A program made the position numbers and the translations under genes. Shown one piece after another: positions 40,376-48,700 of a stretch of DNA of 64,000 nt (its first letter is position 1; every line of letters starts with the position of its first letter). This stretch comes from Vicinamibacterales bacterium (GTDB lineage Bacteria; Acidobacteriota; Vicinamibacteria; Vicinamibacterales; 2-12-FULL-66-21). Below the pieces are notes generated by a model. The model had not been told where the DNA came from. It saw nothing but the letters and a program-made list of their open reading frames with translations, and did no database searches. The stretch spans positions 124,001-188,000 of the forward strand of contig DASSPH010000067.1 in NCBI GenBank assembly GCA_035699745.1, read 5' to 3'.

Positions 40376-43207
40376 ATGCGCCCCGCCGTTCCCTCGCAGA
40401 ACGCGATCGCCACGCTGGCCGGCGTGTATGCCGCCGCCCTGGCGGCACCCTGGCTCGCGGGCTGGATCGCGACCGATCGCCTTCCGGAGCTTGCCGGCGT
40501 TCTGCTCGCGGGCATGCTGACGGCGTGCGTGCCGGCGCAGGCGCGTGCCCTGACGGATCGTTCGTTCATGGCCCCGTCGTTCATTGCCGTCTTCGTCGCG
40601 CTGCTGCTGATGGGGCCGCAGGTTGCGTCGATAGTGGCCGTCGCCGCCGCGATCACCGGCGGATACGTCGCGGCGCACACGAGTCCGCGCCAGACGGCGA
40701 TTGATGCCGCCGTCGCGGTGGCCGCGACCGCGGTGGCAGGCTTCGTCCATGGGCTGCCCGCCGGCCTGCAGGTGTTTCAGGGCTGGCCGTGGCTGCTCAT
40801 CCCTCTGGCCGCCGCGGCCGTGGCGTATCACGTCGCGCTGGGCGCGTTGACGAGCATCGCCATTCCCTGCGTCCTCCGGCAGGCGATGGACGACTCGTGG
40901 CCGTCGCGCGCGACGAACGGCTATCCGGTCTATCTGCTCGGCGCGATCGTCGCCGCCGTCCTTGCCGAGATCGTGCAGCAGGGCCTGTGGAATGTCGCCC
41001 CCGCCGCCGCCGGCGGCTTGTATTGCGCGTATCGCGTCTACAGCGACTACATCCGGCGCCTCGAGGAGCAGCAGCGCCGGCGCGAAGTGATCGAGCACCT
41101 CGATCAGGGCATGTCGGTGATCGACGGCGCCGGCGTCGTCACCCAGTGGAACGACGCGCTGGAGCGGCTGGTGAAGTGCGATGCCGAGCGGGCGGTCGGT
41201 GTTCCTCTCGTCTCGGTGGTTCCGGCGCTGGCGCGCACGGAGCTTCCTCGGACGATGAAGGAGACGCTCGCGGACGGGAAGGTCCGCGTCGTCAACAACC
41301 TGGTGCTGCCGTCCGGCGCCGAGACGCGGATCGCACAGATCAAGGTGGTGCCGGTGTCGGGCGGCGTCACGCTGCTGTGGCACGACGTCACCGAGCGGAT
41401 CCGCGCCGAGCACGAGCTGCGGCGCAGCGGCGAGCGGCTCGCGCTGGCCGCCGAAGGGGCGAACGACGGCCTGTGGCAGTGGAACCTGCAGACGCAGGAG
41501 TTCTACGTGTCGAGCCGGTGGCGCGCGATGATCGGGCTGCCGGCGCACGCGGCGAGCGGCAGTCCCGGCGAGTGGCTCGATCGCGTGCACCCCGACGACA
41601 TCGAACCGCTGACGGGCGCGCTGCAGGCGCACCTCTCCGGCGCCAGTCCCGTCTTCCAGCACGAACATCGCATCCGCCACGAAGACGGCGGCTACCGGCG
41701 GTTCCTGTGCCGCGGCGTCGCGGTGAGCGCCGGCGTCGGGCGGAAGCCGAACCGCATCGCCGGATCGCTGACCGACACGACCGAGCAGGCGCTCGCCCAG
41801 GAGCGGCTGCGCAGCGTCGGTTTCGTCGACGCGCTCACCGGCCTGTCGAACCGCGCCGTGTTCGTCGAGGCGCTCGGACGGCAGCTCGACGAATGCCGCC
41901 GCCGTGGCCAGCGCAGCGGCTTCGCGGTGCTCTACCTCGATCTCGATCGATTCAAGATCGTCAACGACAGCCTCGGCCATCTCGTCGGCGACGAGCTGCT
42001 CGTCGCCGCCTCGCGCCGCCTCGAGTCGTGTCTGCGCCAGGGGGACTCGCTGGCCCGGCTCGGCGGCGACGAGTTCGCCATCTTCCTGAACGGGCTGACG
42101 GACGACGGGCAGGCGAATGCGATCGCGGGACGGATCCAGGACGCGCTCAGCGCGCCGTTCTCGATCGCCGGGCGCGAGGTGTTCACCTCCGCGAGCCTCG
42201 GCATCGCGTTCGGCCCGGCGCACTACACCAATCCCGACGAGATCATGCGCGACGCCGACACCGCGATGTACCACGCCAAGTCACGCGGCAAGTCGCGCCA
42301 CGAAGTGTTCGACGCGGCGATGCACGCCCGCGTGCGCGACCGCCTCAGCCTGGAGAACGATCTCCGCCGCGCCATCGCGAACAACGATTTCGAAGTGCAC
42401 TACCAGCCGATCGTCTCGCTCAAGACCGGCATGTGCGTCGGCTTCGAATCGCTGGTGCGCTGGACGCGCAACGGCGAGAAGGTCTCGCCGGTCACGTTCG
42501 TGCCGATCGCCGAGGAGCTCGGGCTGGTCGAGCCGCTCGGCACCTGGGTGCTCCAGGAAGCGTGCCGGACGTTCGCGGAGTGGCAGCGGCAGTATCCCCA
42601 CGCCGGCCTCGACTGCATCACCGTCAACGTCTCGAGCCGCCAGCTGGTGAAGCGGAACTTCCCGCGCGTCGTCCAGCAGACGGTCCACCAGACGGGGCTG
42701 CGGCCGGCCGACCTGCGCGTGGAGATTACCGAGACCGCGCTGCTCGACAGTCCCGGCGAGGCCGCCATCGTGCTGCGCGAGCTGCGCGATTTCGGCGTCA
42801 AGGTGTATCTGGACGACTTCGGCACCGGGTATTCGTCGCTGAGCCACCTCCACAACCTGCCCGTCGACGCGCTGAAGATCGACCGTTCGTTCGTCAACAG
42901 CCTGCTGCTGCCCGGACGTCCGGCGATCGTCGAGAGCATCCTCGCCCTGGCCCGCACGCTCAACACCAGCGTCGTCGCGGAAGGCATCGAGAGCGAGGTA
43001 CAGGCACGCGAGCTGGAGCGGCTCGGCTGTACGCACGCGCAGGGCTTCCTCTTCTCGCACCCGCTGCCGACCGAGAGGGTGGAAGCGCTGATCAGCGCCT
43101 GCCGGCCGCTCGGGCCGAAGGCGCTGCTCGCCGACGGCGAGCCGGATTCATCGCGCGACTTCCCTCGCGTCAGCACGCACCCGGCTGCCACCGCGCCGGC
43201 GGTGTAG
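40376..43207 (+). CDS. Membrane-bound GGDEF-EAL protein with two PAS domains
   Basis: A 943-residue cyclic-di-GMP enzyme. The N-terminal 225 residues hold six to eight hydrophobic helices (a MASE-like membrane sensor), followed by two PAS domains (about 240-345, IDGAGVVTQWNDAL; and 355-470, GANDGLWQWNLQTQ), a GGDEF domain with intact GGDEF at 563-567, and an EAL domain. The EAL signature reads ESL (691-693) but keeps the catalytic Glu; NVSSRQ, EITETALL, LDDFGTGYSSL, KIDRSF and VVAEGIE are intact. Both synthesis and hydrolysis of c-di-GMP are possible. The ATG at 40376 is preferred; TTG 40358 is in frame upstream. Confidence 0.93.
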   Translation: MRPAVPSQNAIATLAGVYAAALAAPWLAGWIATDRLPELAGVLLAGMLTACVPAQARALTDRSFMAPSFIAVFVALLLMGPQVASIVAVAAAITGGYVAAHTSPRQTAIDAAVAVAATAVAGFVHGLPAGLQVFQGWPWLLIPLAAAAVAYHVALGALTSIAIPCVLRQAMDDSWPSRATNGYPVYLLGAIVAAVLAEIVQQGLWNVAPAAAGGLYCAYRVYSDYIRRLEEQQRRREVIEHLDQGMSVIDGAGVVTQWNDALERLVKCDAERAVGVPLVSVVPALARTELPRTMKETLADGKVRVVNNLVLPSGAETRIAQIKVVPVSGGVTLLWHDVTERIRAEHELRRSGERLALAAEGANDGLWQWNLQTQEFYVSSRWRAMIGLPAHAASGSPGEWLDRVHPDDIEPLTGALQAHLSGASPVFQHEHRIRHEDGGYRRFLCRGVAVSAGVGRKPNRIAGSLTDTTEQALAQERLRSVGFVDALTGLSNRAVFVEALGRQLDECRRRGQRSGFAVLYLDLDRFKIVNDSLGHLVGDELLVAASRRLESCLRQGDSLARLGGDEFAIFLNGLTDDGQANAIAGRIQDALSAPFSIAGREVFTSASLGIAFGPAHYTNPDEIMRDADTAMYHAKSRGKSRHEVFDAAMHARVRDRLSLENDLRRAIANNDFEVHYQPIVSLKTGMCVGFESLVRWTRNGEKVSPVTFVPIAEELGLVEPLGTWVLQEACRTFAEWQRQYPHAGLDCITVNVSSRQLVKRNFPRVVQQTVHQTGLRPADLRVEITETALLDSPGEAAIVLRELRDFGVKVYLDDFGTGYSSLSHLHNLPVDALKIDRSFVNSLLLPGRPAIVESILALARTLNTSVVAEGIESEVQARELERLGCTHAQGFLFSHPLPTERVEALISACRPLGPKALLADGEPDSSRDFPRVSTHPAATAPAV

Positions 43208-43216
43208 CGCTCCCGG

Positions 43217-44416
43217 CTAGAGCGACTTCAGGAACTCGACGAGGTCCGCCTTCTGTTCCGCGGTGAGTCCGAGCGCGAACAGCGCATCGTAGTGGTTGAC
43301 CACCGCGAGCAGATCAGGCGCGCTGCCGTCGTGGAAGTACGGCGCGTGCTGCCACAGGGCGCGCAGCGGCGTGGTGCGATACATCCCCGTGGCGCTCCGC
43401 GCCGCGTATCGCGGATCGGCGCCGACCTCAGACGGGGCGTGCAGCAGCGGCACGCGCGGGTCGGGACCGGCCAGCACGTCGGTGTAGGTCGGCGCAGCGT
43501 GGCAGGTACTGCAGCGTGCCGCGCCATTGAAGATCTGCCGTCCACGCTCCGCCGCGGTCTGATCGAAACTGCCCGCGGGAGGAGGCGGAGCGCCCAGGCT
43601 CAATTGGTAGGCGAGCAGCGCCGGGAGCTTCGGCGTCACGCGATCGGGCTTCTGCGTGACGGTGACGCCGATGCGCGGATCGGCGAAGCTGCCGTGTCCG
43701 CCCATCTGCGTCACCCCGACGTACCCGTTCCAGTACGAGATCGGACCATCGCCGGTGAACGTCTCGAAGCCGACGCCCTGGAGTCCGTACGCGGGAGGAA
43801 TCACCACCGGCAGCGACGGCGTGTTCAAGGGAACGATGTTCGTGCCGTCGAAGATGTGGTGGCGTGGATCGTACCTGCCCGGTCCCCACGCCCTGAACTC
43901 CTCACGCAAGCCGTCCGGGAAACCGGGTGCGGCGGCCGCGATCTTTCCGGGATCCAGGTCGAGGTTGGGCCAGCCGTCCAGCCGCCGTCCGATGCCCGGC
44001 GCGAGCGAATCGTCGACGGTCGAGTGGCACAACGCGCACGTGACGCCGACGCTCTTCACACGGTCGGCGCTCACCCTGGCCACGACGCCGACGACGGCGT
44101 TCAATTCGAGCAAACGGCGAGTGACGCGCGGATCGTCGACGTCGAGTGTTCCCGCGACCAGCGCGTCGACCACGTGCCGGGGCAGCGCCTCGACGTCGAC
44201 CTTGAGGCCGAGGCCGAGCGCCGCCGCGGGTGACAGTGTCTGAACCGTCTCGTGCAGCCGCAGCGTGTCGGTCCACAACTGCTCGTCGCCGAACGTGTCG
44301 AACCTGAAAATGCTCCGGCCGTCGAGCGGCTGCGCGCCGGCGGACGGTCCGGCCAGCGAGACGACCAGGACTAAGGTCAGCAGGAATGCACCCGCCGCGG
44401 CACCGATGAGTCGCAT
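43217..44416 (-). CDS. Exported di-haem c-type cytochrome
   Basis: A 399-residue periplasmic protein: signal peptide (AFLLTLVLVVSLAGPSAGAQ) and two CXXCH haem-binding sites, CALCH at 127-131 and CSTCH at 302-306. A late Met in TGMYRTTPLRALWQHAPYFHDGS is typical of the C-terminal cytochrome domain of di-haem peroxidase-related proteins. A role in periplasmic electron transfer or peroxide reduction is likely, but the redox partner is unknown. The ATG at 44416 is preceded by GAGGAG. It is convergent with the GGDEF-EAL gene, 9 bases apart. Confidence 0.9.
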   Translation of the reverse strand: MRLIGAAAGAFLLTLVLVVSLAGPSAGAQPLDGRSIFRFDTFGDEQLWTDTLRLHETVQTLSPAAALGLGLKVDVEALPRHVVDALVAGTLDVDDPRVTRRLLELNAVVGVVARVSADRVKSVGVTCALCHSTVDDSLAPGIGRRLDGWPNLDLDPGKIAAAAPGFPDGLREEFRAWGPGRYDPRHHIFDGTNIVPLNTPSLPVVIPPAYGLQGVGFETFTGDGPISYWNGYVGVTQMGGHGSFADPRIGVTVTQKPDRVTPKLPALLAYQLSLGAPPPPAGSFDQTAAERGRQIFNGAARCSTCHAAPTYTDVLAGPDPRVPLLHAPSEVGADPRYAARSATGMYRTTPLRALWQHAPYFHDGSAPDLLAVVNHYDALFALGLTAEQKADLVEFLKSL

Positions 44417-44623
44417 GACATCTCCTCAGCGCGACCATCCCCCGGCGAGATGCGCAGCGGCATCGTCAGCAAGATACGCGCCCGTCGAAAGCGCAGCCGG
44501 AGTACCGGGCCGCGCAATCCATTCGATGCGCGCGGCTGGTGCGGCGTTCCCGCCGCCGATGAGATGCCCCGCAACTCTTTCGCGCGCGCCGCCGTCTAAG
44601 TACGCGTTTGTAGAACTAATCCT
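44417..44623. other. 207-base divergent intergenic region
   Basis: It holds TAGAAC (44611-44616), a -10-like hexamer 7 bases before the PadR ATG. The minus strand is open to a stop at 44426 and reads protein-like (PAARIEWIARPGTPAALSTG), but has no start codon, so it could be a gene remnant or a chance frame. Confidence 0.35.
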
Positions 44624-44944
44624 ATGGCCAAAGGGGACTTCCTCGGCGAATTCGAGATCTACGTGATGCTGGCGCTGGCCCACCTCGGGCCGGACGCCTA
44701 CGGCGTGACGATCCGGCAGGAGATCACGCGCCGGACGGGGCGGGAGGTCGCCATCGGCGCCGTCTACGCCACGCTGTCGCGGCTCGAGGCGAAGCGGCTG
44801 GTGCGGCATACCCTTTCGGACCCGCTGCCGGTGCAGGGCGGGCGTACGCGCAAGCATTTCACCCTGACGCCGTCCGGCGCCCGCGCCCTCGCGCACGCCA
44901 CGTCGATGCTCGCCCGCATGATGCAGGGCTGGCGCCATGCCTGA
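44624..44944 (+). CDS. PadR-family transcriptional regulator
   Basis: A 106-residue PadR protein of the subgroup starting with GDFLGEFEIYVMLALAHLGP. The rest is standard: DAYGVTIRQEITRRTGREV, GAVYATLSRLEAKRLV, the wing RKHFTLTPSGARAL and a C-terminal helix. TAGAAC 7 bases upstream suggests a leaderless mRNA. Its 3' end overlaps the ADOP start by 8 bases, so the two are translationally coupled. Confidence 0.92.
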   Translation: MAKGDFLGEFEIYVMLALAHLGPDAYGVTIRQEITRRTGREVAIGAVYATLSRLEAKRLVRHTLSDPLPVQGGRTRKHFTLTPSGARALAHATSMLARMMQGWRHA

Positions 44945-47690
44945 CCGGGTGCCGCGCCTCGCGCGCTGGATCCTGCGGCTGGCGGCCGGCGCCGAGCACC
45001 GTGACGCGCTCCTGGAGGATCTCGCCGAGGAAGCCGCCGACCTGGCGCGGGCGTCGGGACCCGCCGCGGCGCGCCGCTGGATCCGCCGCCAGGCGCTCGC
45101 CTCGCTGCGGCCGCTGCTGCTTCGACGCGCCGAGACCGCCGGCGCCCTCGTGAGGAACGCATCGATGAACGGATGGCGCGGGTTCGGGTCGGACCTCTCG
45201 GCGGCGTCGCGCCGGCTGCGCGACACGCCAGGCTTCACGCTGGTCTGCGTGCTGACGCTCGCCCTCGGGATCGGCGGCAACACCGCGGTCTTCACGCTGA
45301 TCGACCGCGTGCTGCTCAAGCCGCTGCCGGTGCCGCGGCCGGCGGAACTGTATCGCGTCGGCGACACCGACGCCTGCTGCGTCAACTCCGGGCTGCAGGG
45401 CTCGTTCTCGTTGTTCTCCTACGATCTCTACACTCATCTGCGCGACGCGGCGCCGCAGTTCACCGGGCTGGCCGCGTTCCAGGCCAACACCCGCACGGTG
45501 ACGATCGGGCATGCGGATGGCGCCACCCCTCCCGAAACGCTGAACGGCGCCTTCGTCTCGGGCAACTACTTTCAGATGTTCGAGCTGGTCCCCGCGGCCG
45601 GCCGCCTCATTCATGGCGCAGACGACGAGCGCGGCGCGCCGGTCGTCGCCGTCCTCAGCCACAACGCCTGGACGCAGCGCTTCCAGTCGCGCGCCGACGC
45701 GGTCGGCCGCCGGATCTCGCTCAACGGCGTACCGGCGACGATCGTCGGCGTTGCGCCGCGCGGCTTCTACGGCGAGTCGCTGCGGCCGGATCCGCCGCAG
45801 ATCTGGATGGCGATCGCGAGCGAGCCGCTGCTGCAGCCGGCGGCAAAGCTGCGCGACGGCAGGGGGCAGCACTGGCTGTACGCGATCGGCCGCTTGAAGC
45901 CGGACACGGCGATCCCGGCGCTCGAGTCGCAGTTGACCGCGACGCTGCGCCAGTGGCTCGGCACCATCGACCTGTCCCGGGAACGCGGCGAGATCTCGCG
46001 GCAGACCATCACGGTGATTCCCGCCGCGGCCGGCGTCGACAACCTGCGCAACGCCGTCGCGCCGACGCTTCGGGCGCTGCAATGGCTTGCCGGCGCGGTG
46101 CTCCTCATCGCCTGCGCCAATCTGGCGAGCCTGCTGCTCGCCAGAGGCACGGCACGGCGGACCGAGACGGCGGTCCGCGTCGCTCTCGGCGCGTCGCGGT
46201 TCAGACTGATCGGCCAGTTCCTGCTCGAGAGCATCCTGCTCGCGTGCGCCGGCGGCGCGGCCGGCCTCGCCGTGTCGTACGTCGGCGCGCGCGTCATCAT
46301 CAATCTCGCGTTCCGCGGCGCGACCGACGTGCCCGTCGATCCGACGCCGTCGACGCTCGTCGTCCTCTTCGCCTTCGGCGCCTCGCTGGTGACCGGCGCG
46401 CTGTTCGGCGCGGCGCCGGCGATCGTCGGGTCGCGGACCAGCCCGATCGACGCGCTGCGCGGCGCATCGCGCATTGCGAGCGACCGCGGCGGCCGCCTGC
46501 GCGGCTCGCTGATCGCGCTGCAGGTCGCGCTCTCGCTCGTGCTCATCACCTGCGCGGGGCTGCTGGGGCGCAGCCTGCAGCAGCTCGAGCTGCAGGATTT
46601 CGGCGTCGCCATCCCCAGCCGCTACGTCGTCACCCTGGCGCCGTCGCTGAGCATGGTGACGCCCGAGGAGCTGCCGTCGATGTACGCGCGCATGCAGGAG
46701 CAGCTCGCGCGGATCCCCGGCGTCGTCAACGCCGCGTTCTCGCTGTACGCGCCGATGTCCGGAGACAACTGGTCGACGCGGATCGTGGTCGAGGGGCGCA
46801 GCACGCCCGAAGCCGCGTCGTGGAATCGCGTCAGCCCGCGCTACTTCGAGACGGTCGGCACGCCCCTGCTGCGAGGCCGGGCCTTGACCGAGCAGGACCG
46901 TCCCGGATCGCCGCTGGTCGCGGTGGTCACGCAAGCCTTTGCCGCCCGGTTCTTCGGCACAGCCGATCCGATCGGCCGCCGGATCGGGCAGATCACGCCG
47001 GAGATCGAGATCGTCGGCGTGGTCGCGGACGCGAAGTATCAGGACGGCCGCCGCGCGCCGCGCGAGATGTTCTTTCTGCCGTACCTCCAGGAAACCTCCA
47101 CCAGCCGCACGCGAGCCGCGGCTGGCGGCCTGCGCATCGATCGCTCGCACTATCCGCAGGCGATCGTGCTGCAGACCGCCGGTCCGCGGTCGGGCCTCGA
47201 GGCCGACGTGCGCCGTGTGCTCGCGGACGTCGATCGCCGCATCACGGTCCGCTCGCTGGTCTCGATGGAGGAGCAGGTCGCGCGGGCGTTCAGTCTGGAT
47301 CGGCTCACCGCGCGTCTGACCCTGGCGTTCGGTGCGGTCGCGCTGCTGCTGGCGTGCCTCGGCCTCTACGGCGTCACCGCGTACTCGGTGGCGCGGCGCA
47401 CCCGTGAGATCGGCGTCCGCATGGCCGTGGGCGCGTCGCGGGGCCGCGTGGTCGGGACGATCCTCCGTTCGGCGATTGGTCAGGTCGCGGCCGGCGTCGC
47501 CATCGGCATGCCGCTGACGTTGATGGCCGGCCGCATTCTCGCATCGCGTCTGTTCGGCGTCACCGGCCACGACCCGCTGGTGATTGCCGCAGGTCTGGCG
47601 CTGCTCGGCGTGTCGGCGGCGATCGCCGCGCTGCTGCCGGCGGCGCGCGCCGCAACAATGGATCCGGTCCGGGCGCTGCGGATTGAATAA
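44937..47690 (+). CDS. ADOP-type permease with the second type of N-terminal prefix
   Basis: A 917-residue orphan MacB/FtsX permease. The N-terminal prefix differs from the other cassettes: PDRVPRLARWILRLAAGAEH followed by LLEDLAEEAADLARASGPAA, the style of the second permease prefix domain, matching its distinct PadR subgroup. TM1 lies in LALGIGGNTAVFTLIDRVLL; FtsX helices follow with CANLASLLLARGTARRTETAV, a second periplasmic domain and a C-terminal FtsX ending ARAATMDPVRALRIE. Its substrate and ATPase partner are unknown. The ATG overlaps the end of the PadR gene. Confidence 0.93.
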   Translation: MPDRVPRLARWILRLAAGAEHRDALLEDLAEEAADLARASGPAAARRWIRRQALASLRPLLLRRAETAGALVRNASMNGWRGFGSDLSAASRRLRDTPGFTLVCVLTLALGIGGNTAVFTLIDRVLLKPLPVPRPAELYRVGDTDACCVNSGLQGSFSLFSYDLYTHLRDAAPQFTGLAAFQANTRTVTIGHADGATPPETLNGAFVSGNYFQMFELVPAAGRLIHGADDERGAPVVAVLSHNAWTQRFQSRADAVGRRISLNGVPATIVGVAPRGFYGESLRPDPPQIWMAIASEPLLQPAAKLRDGRGQHWLYAIGRLKPDTAIPALESQLTATLRQWLGTIDLSRERGEISRQTITVIPAAAGVDNLRNAVAPTLRALQWLAGAVLLIACANLASLLLARGTARRTETAVRVALGASRFRLIGQFLLESILLACAGGAAGLAVSYVGARVIINLAFRGATDVPVDPTPSTLVVLFAFGASLVTGALFGAAPAIVGSRTSPIDALRGASRIASDRGGRLRGSLIALQVALSLVLITCAGLLGRSLQQLELQDFGVAIPSRYVVTLAPSLSMVTPEELPSMYARMQEQLARIPGVVNAAFSLYAPMSGDNWSTRIVVEGRSTPEAASWNRVSPRYFETVGTPLLRGRALTEQDRPGSPLVAVVTQAFAARFFGTADPIGRRIGQITPEIEIVGVVADAKYQDGRRAPREMFFLPYLQETSTSRTRAAAGGLRIDRSHYPQAIVLQTAGPRSGLEADVRRVLADVDRRITVRSLVSMEEQVARAFSLDRLTARLTLAFGAVALLLACLGLYGVTAYSVARRTREIGVRMAVGASRGRVVGTILRSAIGQVAAGVAIGMPLTLMAGRILASRLFGVTGHDPLVIAAGLALLGVSAAIAALLPAARAATMDPVRALRIE

Positions 47691-47694
47691 TGCG

Positions 47695-47700
47695 TAGAAT
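47695..47700 (+). promoter_or_regulatory. Candidate -10 element for a leaderless transcript
   Basis: TAGAAT lies 5 bases before the ATG at 47706; no Shine-Dalgarno sequence is present. Confidence 0.35.
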
Positions 47701-47705
47701 CGGAT

Positions 47706-48569
47706 ATGGGCCCACCCGGCAGGACGATCGCGGCGGACGATAGCGCCGCGCTGCACATCCTCGAAGCCAGGCTGCAGGCGCTGCTGCCGCAGGAATACCA
47801 GGGCTCGTACGACGAGGTCGAGCCGGTGCCGATGGGATCGGCGGGCTTGAAGTACGACGCCGACGGGCAGGTCGCGTGGAACGAGATCTGGCAGACGTTC
47901 TGCGACCTTGCGCTCGCCGGCGGCCCGCCGCACAAGGGGCGTCTCCTCCTGCCCGGCGCCGCCGACGCCATCGCCGCCGAGCCCGATCGCTACGCCGCCG
48001 TGACGGGGGAGATCTGCAGAGGGATCTCACTGGCGACCGGGCTGCCCTCGGAGCCGTCGGCCGAACCGGGCTGGATTCATGTCGGCTGCGACAGTGCGGG
48101 CATGGCGGGCTGGCTGCTGCGGGCGATCGCGATGGAGAACGTCGCCGTCCGTGCCGACGACAGCGTGCTCGATCTTCCCGCCGCGCCGGCATACCGCCTC
48201 GAGAAGGAAATCAAGAACGTCGTCACGGTGATCGCGAAGACCTGCCACTACTGGGCCGGGCACATGTGGTGCTTCGAGCAGCGGGCGATCGCGGACCTGT
48301 TCGCCGAGATGGACGCGGAATCGCCGCTGCTCGTGCCGTCGTACCCGAATCCCGACTGGATCGGCGTGCCGTGCCCGAACGTCCGCAGCGCCGTCTGGAT
48401 GACGCGCATCCTGGTCGCCGGCAACGTGCTCGCGCGGCGCGAGGACACGGTGCTGCTGGTTCCGGTCGACCCGGTTCGCGATCCGCACGCCACCGCGGTG
48501 CAGGCGGCGGTGGCCCGGGCGCGACGACTCGCGGTGCTGAAAGGGCTCGTCGAGCCCCCGGCCGGCTGA
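47706..48569 (+). CDS. Conserved-looking cytoplasmic protein of unknown function
   Basis: A 287-residue protein I could not assign to a family. There is no signal peptide or clear membrane span. The composition looks like an enzyme: WNEIWQTFCDLALAGGPPHK, GWIHVGCDSAGMAGWLLRAI, and a block AKTCHYWAGHMWCFEQR (about residues 179-195) with C-x-H, His and Cys spaced so that they could bind a metal. The C-terminal part (CPNVRSAVWMTRILVAGNVL, ARREDTVLLVPV) is well ordered. It stands 15 bases after the ADOP gene with its own -10-like hexamer, so it may be independent of that cassette. Confidence 0.75.
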   Translation: MGPPGRTIAADDSAALHILEARLQALLPQEYQGSYDEVEPVPMGSAGLKYDADGQVAWNEIWQTFCDLALAGGPPHKGRLLLPGAADAIAAEPDRYAAVTGEICRGISLATGLPSEPSAEPGWIHVGCDSAGMAGWLLRAIAMENVAVRADDSVLDLPAAPAYRLEKEIKNVVTVIAKTCHYWAGHMWCFEQRAIADLFAEMDAESPLLVPSYPNPDWIGVPCPNVRSAVWMTRILVAGNVLARREDTVLLVPVDPVRDPHATAVQAAVARARRLAVLKGLVEPPAG

Positions 48570-48700
48570 CCCCCGGATTCCCTCGGAAATCGCTTCCCTC
48601 GTCCGTCTCCTGATCTGGCTGTTCGCTTCGCCCTGCCTGGCCGTTAAGGCGTGTAGGCATTGCAGAGCGCAACCGGCAGTGGTGTGCGAAGGGGGCGCAG

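Noticed and set aside
40342-40704. A short plus-strand frame starting ATGGTGTTCC after AAGGAG at about 40318
   Set aside because: It runs out of frame through the start of the GGDEF-EAL gene and has the Arg-rich composition of a shadow frame.
44426-44600. A minus-strand frame reading PAARIEWIARPGTPAALSTG as a gene remnant
   Set aside because: It looks protein-like but has no start, no family match and only about 55 codons; chance openness in GC-rich DNA is equally likely.
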